Below, piece after piece: positions 41,101-50,584 of a stretch of DNA of 64,000 nucleotides. Under the pieces are notes generated by a model. It searched no databases, had not been told where the DNA came from, and was given only the letters and a program-made list of their open reading frames with translations. Source of the DNA: Stercorarius parasiticus (lineage: Eukaryota; Chordata; Aves; Charadriiformes; Stercorariidae); assembly GCA_013396915.1 (NCBI GenBank), contig VWZL01002577.1:124001-188000 (forward strand), in the 5' to 3' direction. A program made the position numbers and the translations under genes. Each line of letters begins with the position of its first letter. Position 1 is the stretch's first letter.

Positions 41101-43866
41101 TGTTTGATGCCAGCTTCGTGAACTTGAGTAAAAGAGCCAAACATAGATATCTATATATACAGGAATAAGAGATACACAATAAAACTGTCTTCTTATATAG
41201 CACCCGCTGATGGGCTGCTCCTGAGACTTTTAAGGAACTGTTAGCCTACTTTCACGTTAAAAATACTGCACAAAGCTGGCCAGGATTTCAGTCATCAGGT
41301 GTTGACTGACAAATAATATAACACAATTAAATTATTTCTTGTACACTCAGGATAAGCCAGCTCCGATCTTGTAGGTTAGTTAACACAAAGTAATCTCTTC
41401 GCATGAGTTGAGAGCAGTTTCTCCTTTTGCTGCTCCTCACACCCAGTGCTTGGTTACAATCCTAGCCAGTGAGATAATCACCACCTAGAAGAAACATTCC
41501 ATTTCTCCTTTTTATATCTAGTTATGCTGCCAGTTCCTCCTAGTAAGCAGTTGTACAGACCCCGGAAGGAGAATGCAGCCTTTCTTGGTGAAATCTGTCA
41601 CTGTGCCTTTCAAGCAAGGTAAAATTTAAGGAAAAGCTTAAGTCAGACAGGGTCCTTCACCACTTAGCTCTGGTGAAGAACTTTTTGTATATGCCCCAGC
41701 AGTACACGAGCCTCACCTGATGCTTTACTATCACACTTAAGTCAGGTAACTCCTGCTGGAACTGAAAACAAACATCCTTGCCAAGGAGGAAAAAAAGATT
41801 AAAGAATATAAAAAATAAGGAGAAAAAAAGCCAAGTATGGAATACTTAAAGGTCTATCTATTAAATGTTTTTGCAACTCATCTTAAAAAAAAATTGTTTA
41901 ACACTTACTTGTACTCTCTTGATTTTCAAACCTGATGAAAGTTTTTTTCCTTTGCCTTCTTTAAATATATCAAATATAATAACCATGTTCAGGCTTACCA
42001 CTAAGAGCAAGAGCAGAATTCTTGTGATGTGGGTTTAGACCTCCTGGTAGCCCCCAAGGGGATTTGAGGCTCCCTTTGCTGGTTGCTATTTAGTTTTATC
42101 AGTATTCAGAGAGATCCTGGATTGCATAGTGCAGGAACACTTTTATATATACAACAAAGGACTCAAAATTGTGGAAAAGTTTAACAAAATGTAGCAGAAA
42201 AAGGTTACCTTTCTGTAATTGAGTTCATTTCTCTAAATGTTAAGAGATAGGCTGGAATTATTATCAGGATAGAAAAGTAAAAAATAAAGTATGATGCAAT
42301 GTTAAGGAAGCTAGGCTTCCTGCCTTTCATGTCCCCTTCTTCCAAGCTATTCACAACCTTGTCATTTCCTACTGCCGTCTCTTGTCACAAACCACTCTAC
42401 GCTCTTTGATTTTTCCATGGTCTCAGCTTTCCCTGACATGCTTTCAGTGTCTCGCATAAGCAATTTTTTTCCATAATTTGTAAGAGCACTCCCCTTTCTT
42501 TTACATCTCTCAAGACCTGTCTTTGCCATAATTCCCATAAGAAATTTGACGTTACTATATCTTGAGAGATGAGAATGATTCCTTCTTACTTTCTGTATTA
42601 AAAATGTAACTACCAGGTTATTTTGTTTTATGAAAAAAGGCACATAGATAGCCATGTGTGCTACTTCATATTCCTTGTCCCAATCTTTCTGTGCCAATCA
42701 TCTTTATGAGCTGAAAGTTATGTGCAATAATATATGAAGGTGTTTGTTTTTAAATTGCCTTGCTTAGAGAATCAGATTCCACTTAAGGCTTGTTACTGCA
42801 AATTAATATTACACAACAATTAGCTAGGAAAGATAATGCATATTCTAAAATATTTTTAAAATGAGAAAATTGTATTTAAGCTGAGATTCTATTCACACAA
42901 AGCTCAGGAAGTGGCCTCACACATTATCCTGCAATGCATACCATCCCATAAAGCACTCATCAGCAGTGGGTTTCAGCTATCGTTGTCGGAGATCCTTATA
43001 TTTCATGCCATAAACACATCTCAACCCTGACTCCAGGCACTCACCTGTAGCAACAGCACAGCCAACTTTTTTTGGGGTGCTTCCCAGCTTCCGATTTACT
43101 TTACTTCATTCTGACTTTTACCATTTGGCAACAGCTCTCTAGACCTTAATAATATTCAAGGTGCAAACTAATAATATCCATCTATTCCAAAGGACAGAGG
43201 GTCCATGTATGTACAGCGTATGTTTGGAGAAATTAATGCTCAATCAGCACTAGCTGACAGGATAAACGCCAATGAAATTTCTGCTGCTTTCTCAGGGAAC
43301 ATGCCATGTGGGGCATCCGTTTCCTGAAACCTTTCACCAAGCTGGGCACGTGCGGCACTTTCCAACCTTCCTGCTGAAGGGAAAGTCTCTTCCTGCTCTA
43401 GCCTCATCCTCAGTACAAAATGTCCTTTTACTTTTCTTATTTTAAAATTCCTTAAAATCAGACATACTGCATATGCAGGTAAATGCGGTAGTTAATTACA
43501 GTCCTAAGTATATTCCATAAACCACTGAAAGAAAGCTAAGATCTAAACTGTTGGTCTAGTTTAGTTTTTAGTCTAATGTTGCTGCATAGCAACAACCTAG
43601 TTAGGTTTTAGTCTAATGAAATTGTTAATGGAAACATTAAAAGTTATCGGACAGGAAAAATGATCACATGCTACCACTCAGGAAAAAAACCCACCCATAA
43701 TACTGGACTTCATTTGATATTGTAAACGCTGGTAAGAACACGTAAAATTTAAAAGCAATTACTTCATCGTGGTTTACTCCACAAATTAAACTGTACCTGG
43801 GGAGTCATTCAGGCTGAAGGCAATTCGTACTGGCTTATCAGCAGGTACCCTGGCGGTGGTGATCAT
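16926..43866 (-). CDS. MAP3K7CL: MAP3K7CL (TAK1-like, MAP3K7 C-terminal-like), four coding exons
   Basis: Seen: join of complement 43866-43797, 35072-35014, 25694-25579 and 17106-16926, giving 23+20+38+60 residues (two codons are split by introns), 141 in all, ending in TAA. Every intron has GT/AG ends and phases agree (1, 0, 2). The protein starts [19 protein letters not shown], has a middle [16 protein letters not shown], then a long charged heptad-rich stretch from about residue 52 to the end, closing [17 protein letters not shown]. Known: this matches the short form of vertebrate MAP3K7CL (142 residues in human), whose tail is homologous to the C-terminal coiled coil of TAK1/MAP3K7, the part of TAK1 that binds TAB2/TAB3. 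There is no kinase domain, so it cannot be a kinase; a role as a TAK1-pathway partner is inference. Human MAP3K7CL lies between CCT8 and BACH1 on 21q21. The upstream non-coding exons and promoter were not located. Identity is very secure; the exact N-terminus is less so. Confidence 0.96.
18518..18560 (+). repeat. A/G-rich low-complexity tract
   Basis: Seen: 43 bases of purine only, mainly A runs broken by GAGG, GGG and GAAGGGAAG. It lies about 80 bases before the CR1 fragment at 18.64 kb and does not look like that element's own tail, which is on the other side. Confidence 0.85.
18641..18705 (+). mobile_element. CR1 LINE, 3'-end fragment
   Basis: Seen: GGTTAGACCAGATGATCCTT, GAGGTCCCTGG and TATTCTATGATTCTACG, the CR1 3' UTR and tail. 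The usual TCCAACC stretch before the tail is missing, a small internal deletion. It sits in the third MAP3K7CL intron, antisense to the gene. The left edge is approximate. Confidence 0.85.
19935..20005 (-). mobile_element. Possible MIR-like fossil
   Basis: Seen: ATCCAGGATTTGAACTTAGC, then CTAAGCTCTTGCACCATCTA, resembling the antisense head region of the same old SINE family ('GGATTTGAACCCAGGTCT...CTAACCACTAG'). It is short and diverged. Confidence 0.35.
20162..20632 (-). other. Unrecognised 156-codon open frame inside a MAP3K7CL intron
   Basis: Seen: an uninterrupted minus-strand frame, long for such AT-rich DNA. Its first half has codon use and composition that look protein-like ([16 protein letters not shown], then [18 protein letters not shown]). 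A TTACCTTACAG sequence ends at 20588, so an exon could begin at 20587 in phase 0. The second half (after about residue 95) becomes rich in I, L, F and V and looks like translated non-coding DNA. I do not recognise the family. It could be a lineage-specific exon, a decayed retrocopy or chance. No clean donor or poly(A) signal follows. Confidence 0.25.
23064..23095. repeat. Perfect hairpin, 13-base arms, 6-base loop
   Basis: Seen: TGTGTATGCTTAC (23064-23076), loop ATGCTT, and its exact reverse complement at 23083-23095. It is intronic. The pairing stops at the arm ends, so it is too short for a microRNA precursor. Confidence 0.9.
25579..25694 (-). CDS. MAP3K7CL: MAP3K7CL coding exon 3
   Basis: Seen: 116 bases with a long pyrimidine tract (TTTTCTTTCTTCTTCTGTTC) before the acceptor TTAAAG|CC and a consensus donor AAA|GTGAGT. 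It enters in phase 0 and leaves in phase 2. It encodes [20 protein letters not shown] followed by [18 protein letters not shown], the start of the predicted coiled coil. Known: this corresponds to the human segment around CHDSEESMEVFKQHC. The PLPPCHDS motif marks the join with exon 2. Nothing is broken. Confidence 0.96.
26258..26340. mobile_element. Possible ancient sauropsid-type repeat
   Basis: Seen: GGCTGATTCTGCTGGACTCA, then GGAGTTATACTGCTGACTCC, resembling the reptile/bird fossil 'GATTCTGCTCTCA...GGAGTAACTCCATTGA'. It is short and diverged. Confidence 0.35.
33590..33795 (-). mobile_element. Ancient MIR/L3-like interspersed repeat
   Basis: Seen on the minus strand: TTCTGTTTCCAGCTCTGTCA, GTGTGATCCTGGAGGAGCTG, CTCATCTCTGAAATGAGG, then AAAGAGCATTGAGATCAGTGG and GCAAAGTATGATTATC. 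These follow in order the well-known amniote fossil with 'CCAGCTCTGCCACTGAC...GTGACCTTGGGCAAG...TCATCTGTAAAATGGG...GTAAAGTGCTTTGAGATC'. The exact family (MIR, L3-tailed SINE) needs a library search. Confidence 0.75.
35014..35072 (-). CDS. MAP3K7CL: MAP3K7CL coding exon 2
   Basis: Seen: 59 bases between acceptor TTTACCTTCTAG and donor CTGCAG|GTAAGC. The first two bases complete a GAT codon with the last base of exon 1; the exon then reads [19 protein letters not shown] and ends in phase 0. The block PELDQQLQ is shared with the human protein; the acidic/serine part before it is less conserved. It is a short linker between the N-terminal peptide and the coiled coil. The donor is close to the consensus, and the exon is too short to stand out as an open frame on its own. 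Confidence 0.95.
35073..43796 (-). other. MAP3K7CL intron between coding exons 1 and 2
   Basis: The ends are GT (43796) and AG (35073). The intron is AT-rich. It contains a MIR/L3-like fossil at about 39.9-40.0 kb, listed separately. I see no other convincing exon, recent transposon or tandem array. A 111-codon minus-strand frame at 42362-42697 shows no family resemblance. Confidence 0.8.
39884..40030 (+). mobile_element. Ancient MIR/L3-like interspersed repeat
   Basis: Seen: GTGTGGCTAAGTGACTGCC, CAGGCTTCTATTCACAGCCC, TGCCTGACATGACCTTACAC and TCACTCGTAAAATAGTGGGG. These keep the order of a tRNA-like head, the 'GGTTCTATTCCCAGCTCTGCC' block and the 'CTCATCTGTAAAATGGGG' block of old amniote SINEs. 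It is strongly decayed. Confidence 0.65.
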
Positions 43867-43905
43867 GTGGGCACTTGAGTCAATGTTTTTACTTGTTTGT
43901 TCCAG
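43797..43905 (-). CDS. MAP3K7CL: MAP3K7CL coding exon 1 (contains the ATG)
   Basis: Seen: an acceptor-like TTATTGCAG ends at 43906 and the donor CCCCAG|GTACAG falls at 43797/43796. The ATG is at 43866-43864, followed by 22 codons and one base (phase 1). The residues are [20 protein letters not shown] then DSP. The start is chosen because the related human protein begins at the same point. The frame is also open from the acceptor to the ATG (13 codons, LEQTSKNIDSSAH), so an upstream exon could add an N-terminal extension. The ATG context is weak (C at -3, A at +4). The pyrimidine tract before the acceptor is poor and AT-rich, so the 5' edge of this exon is less certain than its coding part; a transcription start inside it is an alternative. 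Confidence 0.92.
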
Positions 43906-46900
43906 CTGCAATAATACAAATAATATATTTATTAGAGAGCATGTGACACCATTCAACAAATGAGTTTTAATGCTTCTCATGCATTCACATGAGAAGCATT
44001 CTCATTCTAGCTAAGCAAGGTTTAGAATCAAAGTCAAGGGAGCGCCATCTCACTTTTCCATTCAAAAAGGATTTAAGCGAAATTCAGTGCAGAGACTGCC
44101 TTTCTTTTGCTATTTACAGATTAGAAACAATGATGGCAAAGGAAGCTTCCCCTCTCCTCACCTGCTTGCTCCCCGCCATTGCCCCTTCAGCAAGCCTTGA
44201 CTCGTGGCAATGCTGCCGGGTTCTGAAGGTGAAGAAGGAAGAAGGGGTGGGGAGTTGAGAGTAACATGACCCCAAGCCTGCCATGTGATTGGAAACGTGC
44301 ACACCACTCCACATGGTGTCAATGGGGAGGCACCCATCCTCCTACCTTCCACCCATACTCCCCCAGTCAAACCCTGCCTGATAGTCACACATTTAATGGT
44401 CAGAAAGTTACTGGGTCTCCAAACCTTGGTGGTGATTCTTCAGTGGGACTCTGTGCAGGTGTAGGGGTCTGTCTGCATGGGTTTGACTCCTGGATTAGGA
44501 CCTTGTTCAGTCCTCGTTCTTTCTTCTGAGACCACCAATCCCAAAAAGTGGTTTTACTGAGATGAAACCCTGTCCATTAAGAAAACTGCTGGTTCATTTC
44601 AAGCAGTGCACTAAACAATTGTTGAGCAACAAAAAAATTAGCTACTACTGATCTGTAATGGTACAATTAAAGCATCTCTGAACACTCAAAAGTTGTACTC
44701 AGAACTCTACTATGTATATTTAACCTTTTGAATGAACAGTTTTGGTTAAACTATTTAAATAGCTGAATGCAAAATTAATCTCCTTGTGTATCTAACACAA
44801 AGCTGCTAAAATTCACATATATTAATCTTCTGATTAGCTCCATGTGTGGAGAACATGCAGTCAGTGGGACTTCATGCATGCAAAAGATCTGCCCATAAAG
44901 AAATTATTTTAGGACTGAAGACTATGCTATCCAGAGTGCATTGTATCCATACCAAGTACGTGGACAATTATGAGAGTAGCTTTTAAATTACCATAAAAAC
45001 TCCTCAGTCAATTAGAAACCAAATTCTTCAGGAAAATACAATGAATTTACTAAAAGTTGTACCACATGTCAGTAGACAACACAGCATTTAGCGAGTTTCT
45101 AAAAGCCAGTTTCCTAAGCCAATAGTGTTGCAGTTTTTCAGTAAAGTAGCTACCATATTGCATGGAAATCCCAACAACTCATTCTAATTTACACTTAATT
45201 TGTCAGCCTCAGAAAGTCAATAGAACAGAACAATATTTCAGGATTATAATCTTCCTTGGTGATGCACAAGTGAATCAAACACTTCCCTGGCATCACTGAC
45301 TTGCAAACAGTGGAAGAGTATCAAATTTGCATTTGGCCCATTAATTTCAGCATTTCTTTTTTATTTGCTTTATCTGTCTTAGTATTTGGCTAGCAGAGTG
45401 ATATGGTTACTCTATAGCAATGCTACACAAGAAATTGTTATTTGAAGTGCATAATATTTTCTTAAAGTAACAACAAATAATCTAAAACTCATTACTTTGA
45501 ATAAATCTTATTTGGAACTGAGAGCATCTCTTTCTACTAATACATGAAGGATATCAGAGATTGTTCTTTACTCACCATGACTAATAATCAAGACACACAA
45601 AAACTGAAGTGATATCTATTGGGCAGAGACAAAGAAAAGTCTACCAAACTACCATGGTGTGTGTTTTTGGAATCAGGAAAAGGATGGAGTCGACTGAAAT
45701 ATTCTATTTTGAAGTGCATTGCATCAGACTAAATAACTTACCTTCTGAGCATTATTGATCTCTTCCCCCCCCCACAGACCTTCACTTTATAGGAAACAGC
45801 TGAGACATCTCATTGTTTTTAAAAAACAATGGAACTACTAATCCAAAATTATTTATCATATTTCCCTTACATACCTCCCAATACAAAGTAAATTAAAAAA
45901 AAAAGAGAGATTTTAAGTGACAAGCACATCCTTGAAACAAGGCTGTTCATCATTCTGTGTTGGTGGTACACGTTGCCCTGACATCTGCTTACTGTCTCAA
46001 GCAGTCTTCCACATGAGAGTATACTTAACATTTCATATCATAGCCTAAGAAACTAAAATGATGCATTCTGCTAGAGGTTTTAAAGTTGCCATAACATTGC
46101 CAGGAGTAAATCTGTTGTCTTATCCCAGCCACATACTCTGTGATCTGCGATGTCTTTAAATTACCTCTTTTAACCGCCTACTATGTGAAGGCAAAAATCA
46201 ATACCCCTTCAGTAAGCAATGGTGAATTCTATTGTAACACAGAAGAGCGTTTTCATCTTATTCCAATCCACAAAAAGAAATCCCATCCTTATACACAGCC
46301 ATTACCCTGCTATCTCTTTCTTTTTTATATTGCATTTATCTCTTCACTCCTTTTTGTGCAGAATCCTCAAGCTCTTCATCACAAAAAGCAATCAAAGAGA
46401 ACAGAGAGGGATGGAAGCAGCCTGTGTGCTAACCAGGTGACACAGGAAACACACAGACTGACTGCCCCCAGTTCCCCACCTGCTTTCTCCATGCATGAAG
46501 AACAACATCTCTGTAGACAGAGATGAGGGTGAGTGGGCAACCTGGAATTTAATGAGATTTAATGAGCAGCTCTCTTCTTCACAACAATTGCCTATAGAAT
46601 TGGCTGCTGTTTCTCCATAAAAAATCTGCAGCAGAACTCAGATTAAGTGCTGTTACAGCTCTATCAATTTAGTTCAGTTTTCACACCTGTTGCCTTACCT
46701 CACTTAGCGGAGTGTCTGCACTTGTATAATCCAGGGCCAGCCACTGCCTTGGCTTGTCGTTGCCTTTATGGAGTAAAGCTTCAATAAAAGAAAAGGCTGC
46801 ACCTGCTGCATAGCAACAAACTGACAAGGTCTGAGAAGCTGAGACAGCTGTCAGGGCAACATGCTGCTACCTGCACTTCCCATAGGCTTTGCTGTCCCAG

Positions 46901-48837
46901 AAGATCACCCTTTTCCGCTTTTCTCCACAATTCCGCTTTTCCTTCCTCTCCTTGCCAGTGACGAGGGATTATGATGCTGTCACGCTTCAGGGAGGAAAAA
47001 ATCCTTCTGTCACAGGCATTATTAAGCAGCAAACTGTGGCGAGCCCAAGATTTTTAATTCATTAGTCCTGGCAAACCTAAAATACAAACAGACTTGCTTC
47101 ATAGGACAGGAATGTTTTCAGCATGACCCAATCAGTGTCTGTGTCTATTCCAGCAAACTGGCAAAGATAGCATGACTCCAGTCAGCAAAAATGTCTGCAG
47201 CTCCAATCAGCTTGGGCTGACACTGCCAACTTGGACTGGCTACAGGCGAACTATCAAATGATAGCAGCGACTATCAAAGCTAACAACAAGGGATGGGCTT
47301 GGCGCGTTAGGCTAGGTTCATGTTGGCTTTGGTCAAGCCGGGCTTGTCTCATAGCAGATGGTACAGCCCTGCACTTCAGAGGAGGCAACGGGCAAGTTTC
47401 AGAATGTGTACGCTGTGAAAGCAGAGGTATTTATAGATGAGCTGGCAATGGCAGTGATAGCTCAAGCTGACTAAATCAGAGATTTGACTGAACTCGGAGG
47501 ATTCCCTAGTGCGATTTCGGATAGCTTTTGTCAGTTTTGAAACCACAGGCAAGCAATTAATAGCTAAATCTTGAAGTATCACAAGAGAGATTAATTTCTT
47601 CAGCTTAAACCTTTATTTCCTGTAGCTGTCATGCACATGTACTGCCTACATGACTTCTTTGATTGACTGCTATCACAGTCATTGGAACAAGTGGAGAAAA
47701 ATGGAGAACGATTATGGAATGATTATACAGAATATCTTTATATCTGTTGTTCCGTGCTTGAAAAGAGGTCTCTCCTTATATATTTCAAAATGTATTTTGA
47801 AGGTATATTTTATATTTTTAAATTCCAAATGGAAAAGGTTTATCTAAACCAGATCTCCTGTACAGGGACATCGCTAGATTCTCTTGTCTCAGCTGACATA
47901 TAGAGAGGTTGCAGGACAAATAGAGATGTGAAGGTCTGAAGTTAAATTTTCATCCTTCCTCACCCTCTCACCTTCTGGCCCTAGCCCAGGATTGATCTAA
48001 TCGCTGCAAATCTCAGAAAGCCAGCAGTTGCCCTTGTGGCCTCAAAAGACCTTTTTCATACTTTGAAATGACTAAACTGCAAAGATATTCTCCCCACACT
48101 GCCTTTCCCCAAGCGATGACCCAGGAGGGTATCAGACAGCTACACCATTAGTTAGGTATCTGGAGAGGCCGTCATTTTAACTGCAGCGTGACTTCAGAGC
48201 AGACTATGGGCTCTGGCCCAAAGAATTAGTGAAAAGCGGGAGTGCGCCTCTGACTGTGCTGACCATTTTATCTTTTCTTGATGTGTTTCTGAAAAGATTG
48301 AGGGCTCCTCCCCATATGTCTCCTTTGGAAGCAGGGGAGAGAGATTTGTCTCTGATCACAACCACTATTGCAAATAACATTCTACAGCTCAATACCATCA
48401 GCAGTTGCTATTGATCTCCAGCTCCAGGTCCAATTACTGTGAAAGTACTTGTTTGAAAATACAGAAAAACCTGTTCTCCAGTGAAATCACTAAAAATATA
48501 CTGCTTCAGCTTCCATGGAGCCAGGGTTTCCCCCACATCGCAAGATCCTCTTCTGCTTTGTATGGACAGATGGTATTTAGATAGTATGAGTGCCTTCATT
48601 ACATGCCATTAGAGTAAAGCCTAAAAAAGCCTCTCTATGTAAAGTCTTAAGACATGGAAAATCTTCAATAGCCATGACAGCAAGGGTCTTGGACAGAAAT
48701 GATGGCTGAATAGCCCAGGGGTGGTGTTTCCAGATGGCTCTGACACTCCACATTTCCAGACTGACACTTTAGTTGTACTCAGTTTAAATAGTATGTGCAT
48801 TCAAAAATTTAGTTCATAATCATTTTATCATGAATCA
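43906..48837. other. Upstream region of MAP3K7CL, no exon recognised
   Basis: It probably holds 5' intron or promoter sequence of MAP3K7CL. The stretch 46.7-47.45 kb has more CpG and GC than its surroundings, but no TATA box, initiator or clear first exon can be assigned. A 128-codon plus-strand frame at 46140-46526 has no family resemblance and is treated as chance. Confidence 0.5.
43969..44000. repeat. Perfect hairpin, 13-base arms, upstream of MAP3K7CL coding exon 1
   Basis: Seen: AATGCTTCTCATG (43969-43981), loop CATTCA, and the exact reverse complement at 43988-44000. It lies 64-95 bases upstream of the exon 1 acceptor on the minus strand, so if transcribed it would fold just before the branch-point region. 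Confidence 0.9.
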
Positions 48838-48922
48838 TACAATCATAGAATAGTTAGAGTTGGAAGGGACTGTAAAGATCATCTAGTTCCAACCCCCCCG
48901 CCATGGGCAGGGACACCTCCCA

Positions 48923-49480
48923 CTAGACCAGGCTGCTCAAAGCCCCATCCAGCTTGGCCTTGAACATTTCCAGGGATGGGGCATCCACGACTTCTCTGGG
49001 CAACCTGCTCCAGTGTCTCACCACCCTCACAGGAAAGAATTTCTTCCTAATATCCAATCTAAATCTCCCCTCTTTCAGTTTAAAACCATTACTCCTCATC
49101 CTGTCACTACACTCCCTGATAAAGAGTCCCTCCCCAGCTTTCCTGTAGGCCCCCTTTAGGTACTGGAAGGCCGCTATGAGGTCTCCCTGGAGCCTTCTCT
49201 TCTCCAGGCTGAACAACCCCAACTCTCTCAGTCTGTCCTCATAGCAGAGATGCTGCAGCCCTCTCATCATTTTTGTGGCCCTCCTCTGGACCTGTTCCAA
49301 TAGGTCCGTGTCCTTCTTATGTTGGGGGCTCCAGAGCTGGACACAGTACTCCAAGTGGGGTCTCACCAGAGCAGAGTAGAGGGTTAGAATCACCTCCCTT
49401 GATCTGCTGGCCATGCTTCTTTTGATGTAGCCCAGGATGCAGTTGGCTTTCTGGGCTGCAAGTGCACATTGCCAGCTCAT
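48923..49480 (-). pseudogene. CR1 ORF2 C-terminal remnant (185 codons open)
   Basis: Seen: the longest open frame in the window. It starts [19 protein letters not shown] and runs through [34 protein letters not shown] and [20 protein letters not shown] to the stop. Known: this is the conserved region after the reverse transcriptase in bird CR1 ORF2. The frame upstream is broken by shifts, so no whole protein can be made. Its long open frame suggests a fairly young insertion within bird evolution. Confidence 0.9.
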
Positions 49481-49576
49481 GTTGAGCTACTCATCAACCG
49501 ACACCCCCAAGTCCTTTTCCCAAGGGCTGTTCCCAATCCATTCTCCACCCAGCCTGTATTTGTGCTTGGGAGTGCC

Positions 49577-49767
49577 ATGACCCACGTGAAAGACCTTGCA
49601 CTTGACCATGTTGAACTTCATGAGATTTGCATAGGCCCAGTTCTCAAGCTGTCCAGGTCCCTCTGGATGGCNATGACCCACGTGAAAGACCTTGCACTTG
49701 ACCATGTTGAACTTCATGAGATTTGCATAGGCCCAGTTCGCAAGCTGTCCAGGTCCCTCTGGATGGC
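49577..49767. repeat. 95-base direct duplication split by a single N (probable assembly artefact)
   Basis: Seen: bases 49577-49671 and 49673-49767 are the same 95-base stretch of CR1, with one difference (CAGTTCTCAAG versus CAGTTCGCAAG), separated by one N at 49672. In other CR1 copies this stretch occurs once. This is what an unmerged overlap of two contigs looks like; a true tandem duplication would not need an N. Confidence 0.85.
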
Positions 49768-50584
49768 ATCCCTTCCCTCCAGCATGTCAACCGCACCACA
49801 CAGCTTGGTGGTGTTGGCAAACTTGCTGAGGGTGCACTCAATCCCACCATGTATGTTGACAACAAAGATGTTAAATAGTACTGGTCCCAACCCCTGAGGA
49901 AAGCCACTCATCACTGGTTGCCACTTGGACATCAAGCCGTCGATCGCAACACTTTGAGTGTGGCCATCCAGCCAATTCCTTATCCACCGAGTGGTCCATC
50001 CATCAAATCTATGCCTCTCCAATTTAGAGACAAAGGTGTCATGTGGGACAGTGTCAAATGCTCTCCACAAGTCCAGGTAGATGACATCAGTTCCTCTTCC
50101 CTTCTCCACCAACACTATAACACTGTCATAGAAGGCCACTAAATTTGCCCTTATTGAAGCCATGTTGGCTGTCACCAATCCCCTCCTTATTTTTCATGTG
50201 CCTTAGCAGAGTTTCCAGGAGGATCTGCTCCATAATCTTGCCAGGAGCAGAGGTGAGACTGTATGGCCTGTAGTTCTCCGCGTCTTCTTTTTTTCCCTTT
50301 TTAAAAATGGGGGTTATGTTTCCCGTTTTCCAGTCAGCGGGAACTTCCACAGACTGCCATGACTTCCCAAATATGATGGATAGTGGCTTCACAACTTCAT
50401 CCACCTGTTCCCTCAAGACCTGCAGGTGAATCTCATCATGTCCCATGGACTTGTGCACCTTCAGGTTCTTCAGATGGTCTTGAACCTGGTCTTCTACAGT
50501 AGGCTGTTCCTTATTCTCCCAGTCCCTGCCTTTGCCTTCTGCAGCCCGGGCAGTATGGCTAGAGCCCTTGCCAGTGAAGACCAA
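49714..50584 (-). pseudogene. CR1 reverse transcriptase remnant, frameshifted
   Basis: Seen: two overlapping frames, 50584-50126 and 50178-49714. The first carries the N-terminal fingers region ([30 protein letters not shown]). The second carries the palm ([27 protein letters not shown], then [14 protein letters not shown]). The second aspartate pair of the active site is altered (ANTT in place of ADDT, as usual for CR1), so it would be inactive even without the frameshift. Confidence 0.9.

Larger units (their letters stand above)
48838..50583 (-). mobile_element. CR1 LINE, 1.7-kb 5'-truncated copy with decayed reverse transcriptase
   Basis: Seen: the 3' tail at the left (TCATAGAATAGTTAGAGTTGG, plus-strand view) and, reading leftwards from 50583 on the minus strand, the reverse transcriptase and ORF2 C-terminal region in three pieces of frame. 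Recognisable blocks are [47 protein letters not shown], then [19 protein letters not shown] and [10 protein letters not shown]. The catalytic F-A-D-D type motif reads FANT here, and the frame shifts between 50.13 and 50.18 kb and again near 49.5-49.7 kb, so the copy is dead. ORF1, the endonuclease and the start of the reverse transcriptase are missing. An internal 95-base duplication around one N lies at 49577-49767. Confidence 0.95.

Noticed and set aside
42362..42697. 111-codon minus-strand frame in a MAP3K7CL intron
   Set aside because: Charged and somewhat protein-like near the end, but no family, no good splice sites and no poly(A) tail of a retrocopy.
45765..45777. C-run followed by ACAG resembling a splice acceptor on the plus strand
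   Set aside because: No coding frame follows and no donor matches; homopolymer C runs occur by chance.
46140..46526. 128-codon plus-strand open frame
   Set aside because: Low-quality composition, no motif, overlaps another frame of similar kind; chance is sufficient.
49469..49897. 142-codon plus-strand frame across the N
   Set aside because: It is the antisense of the CR1 reverse transcriptase region, repeated because of the 95-base duplication.
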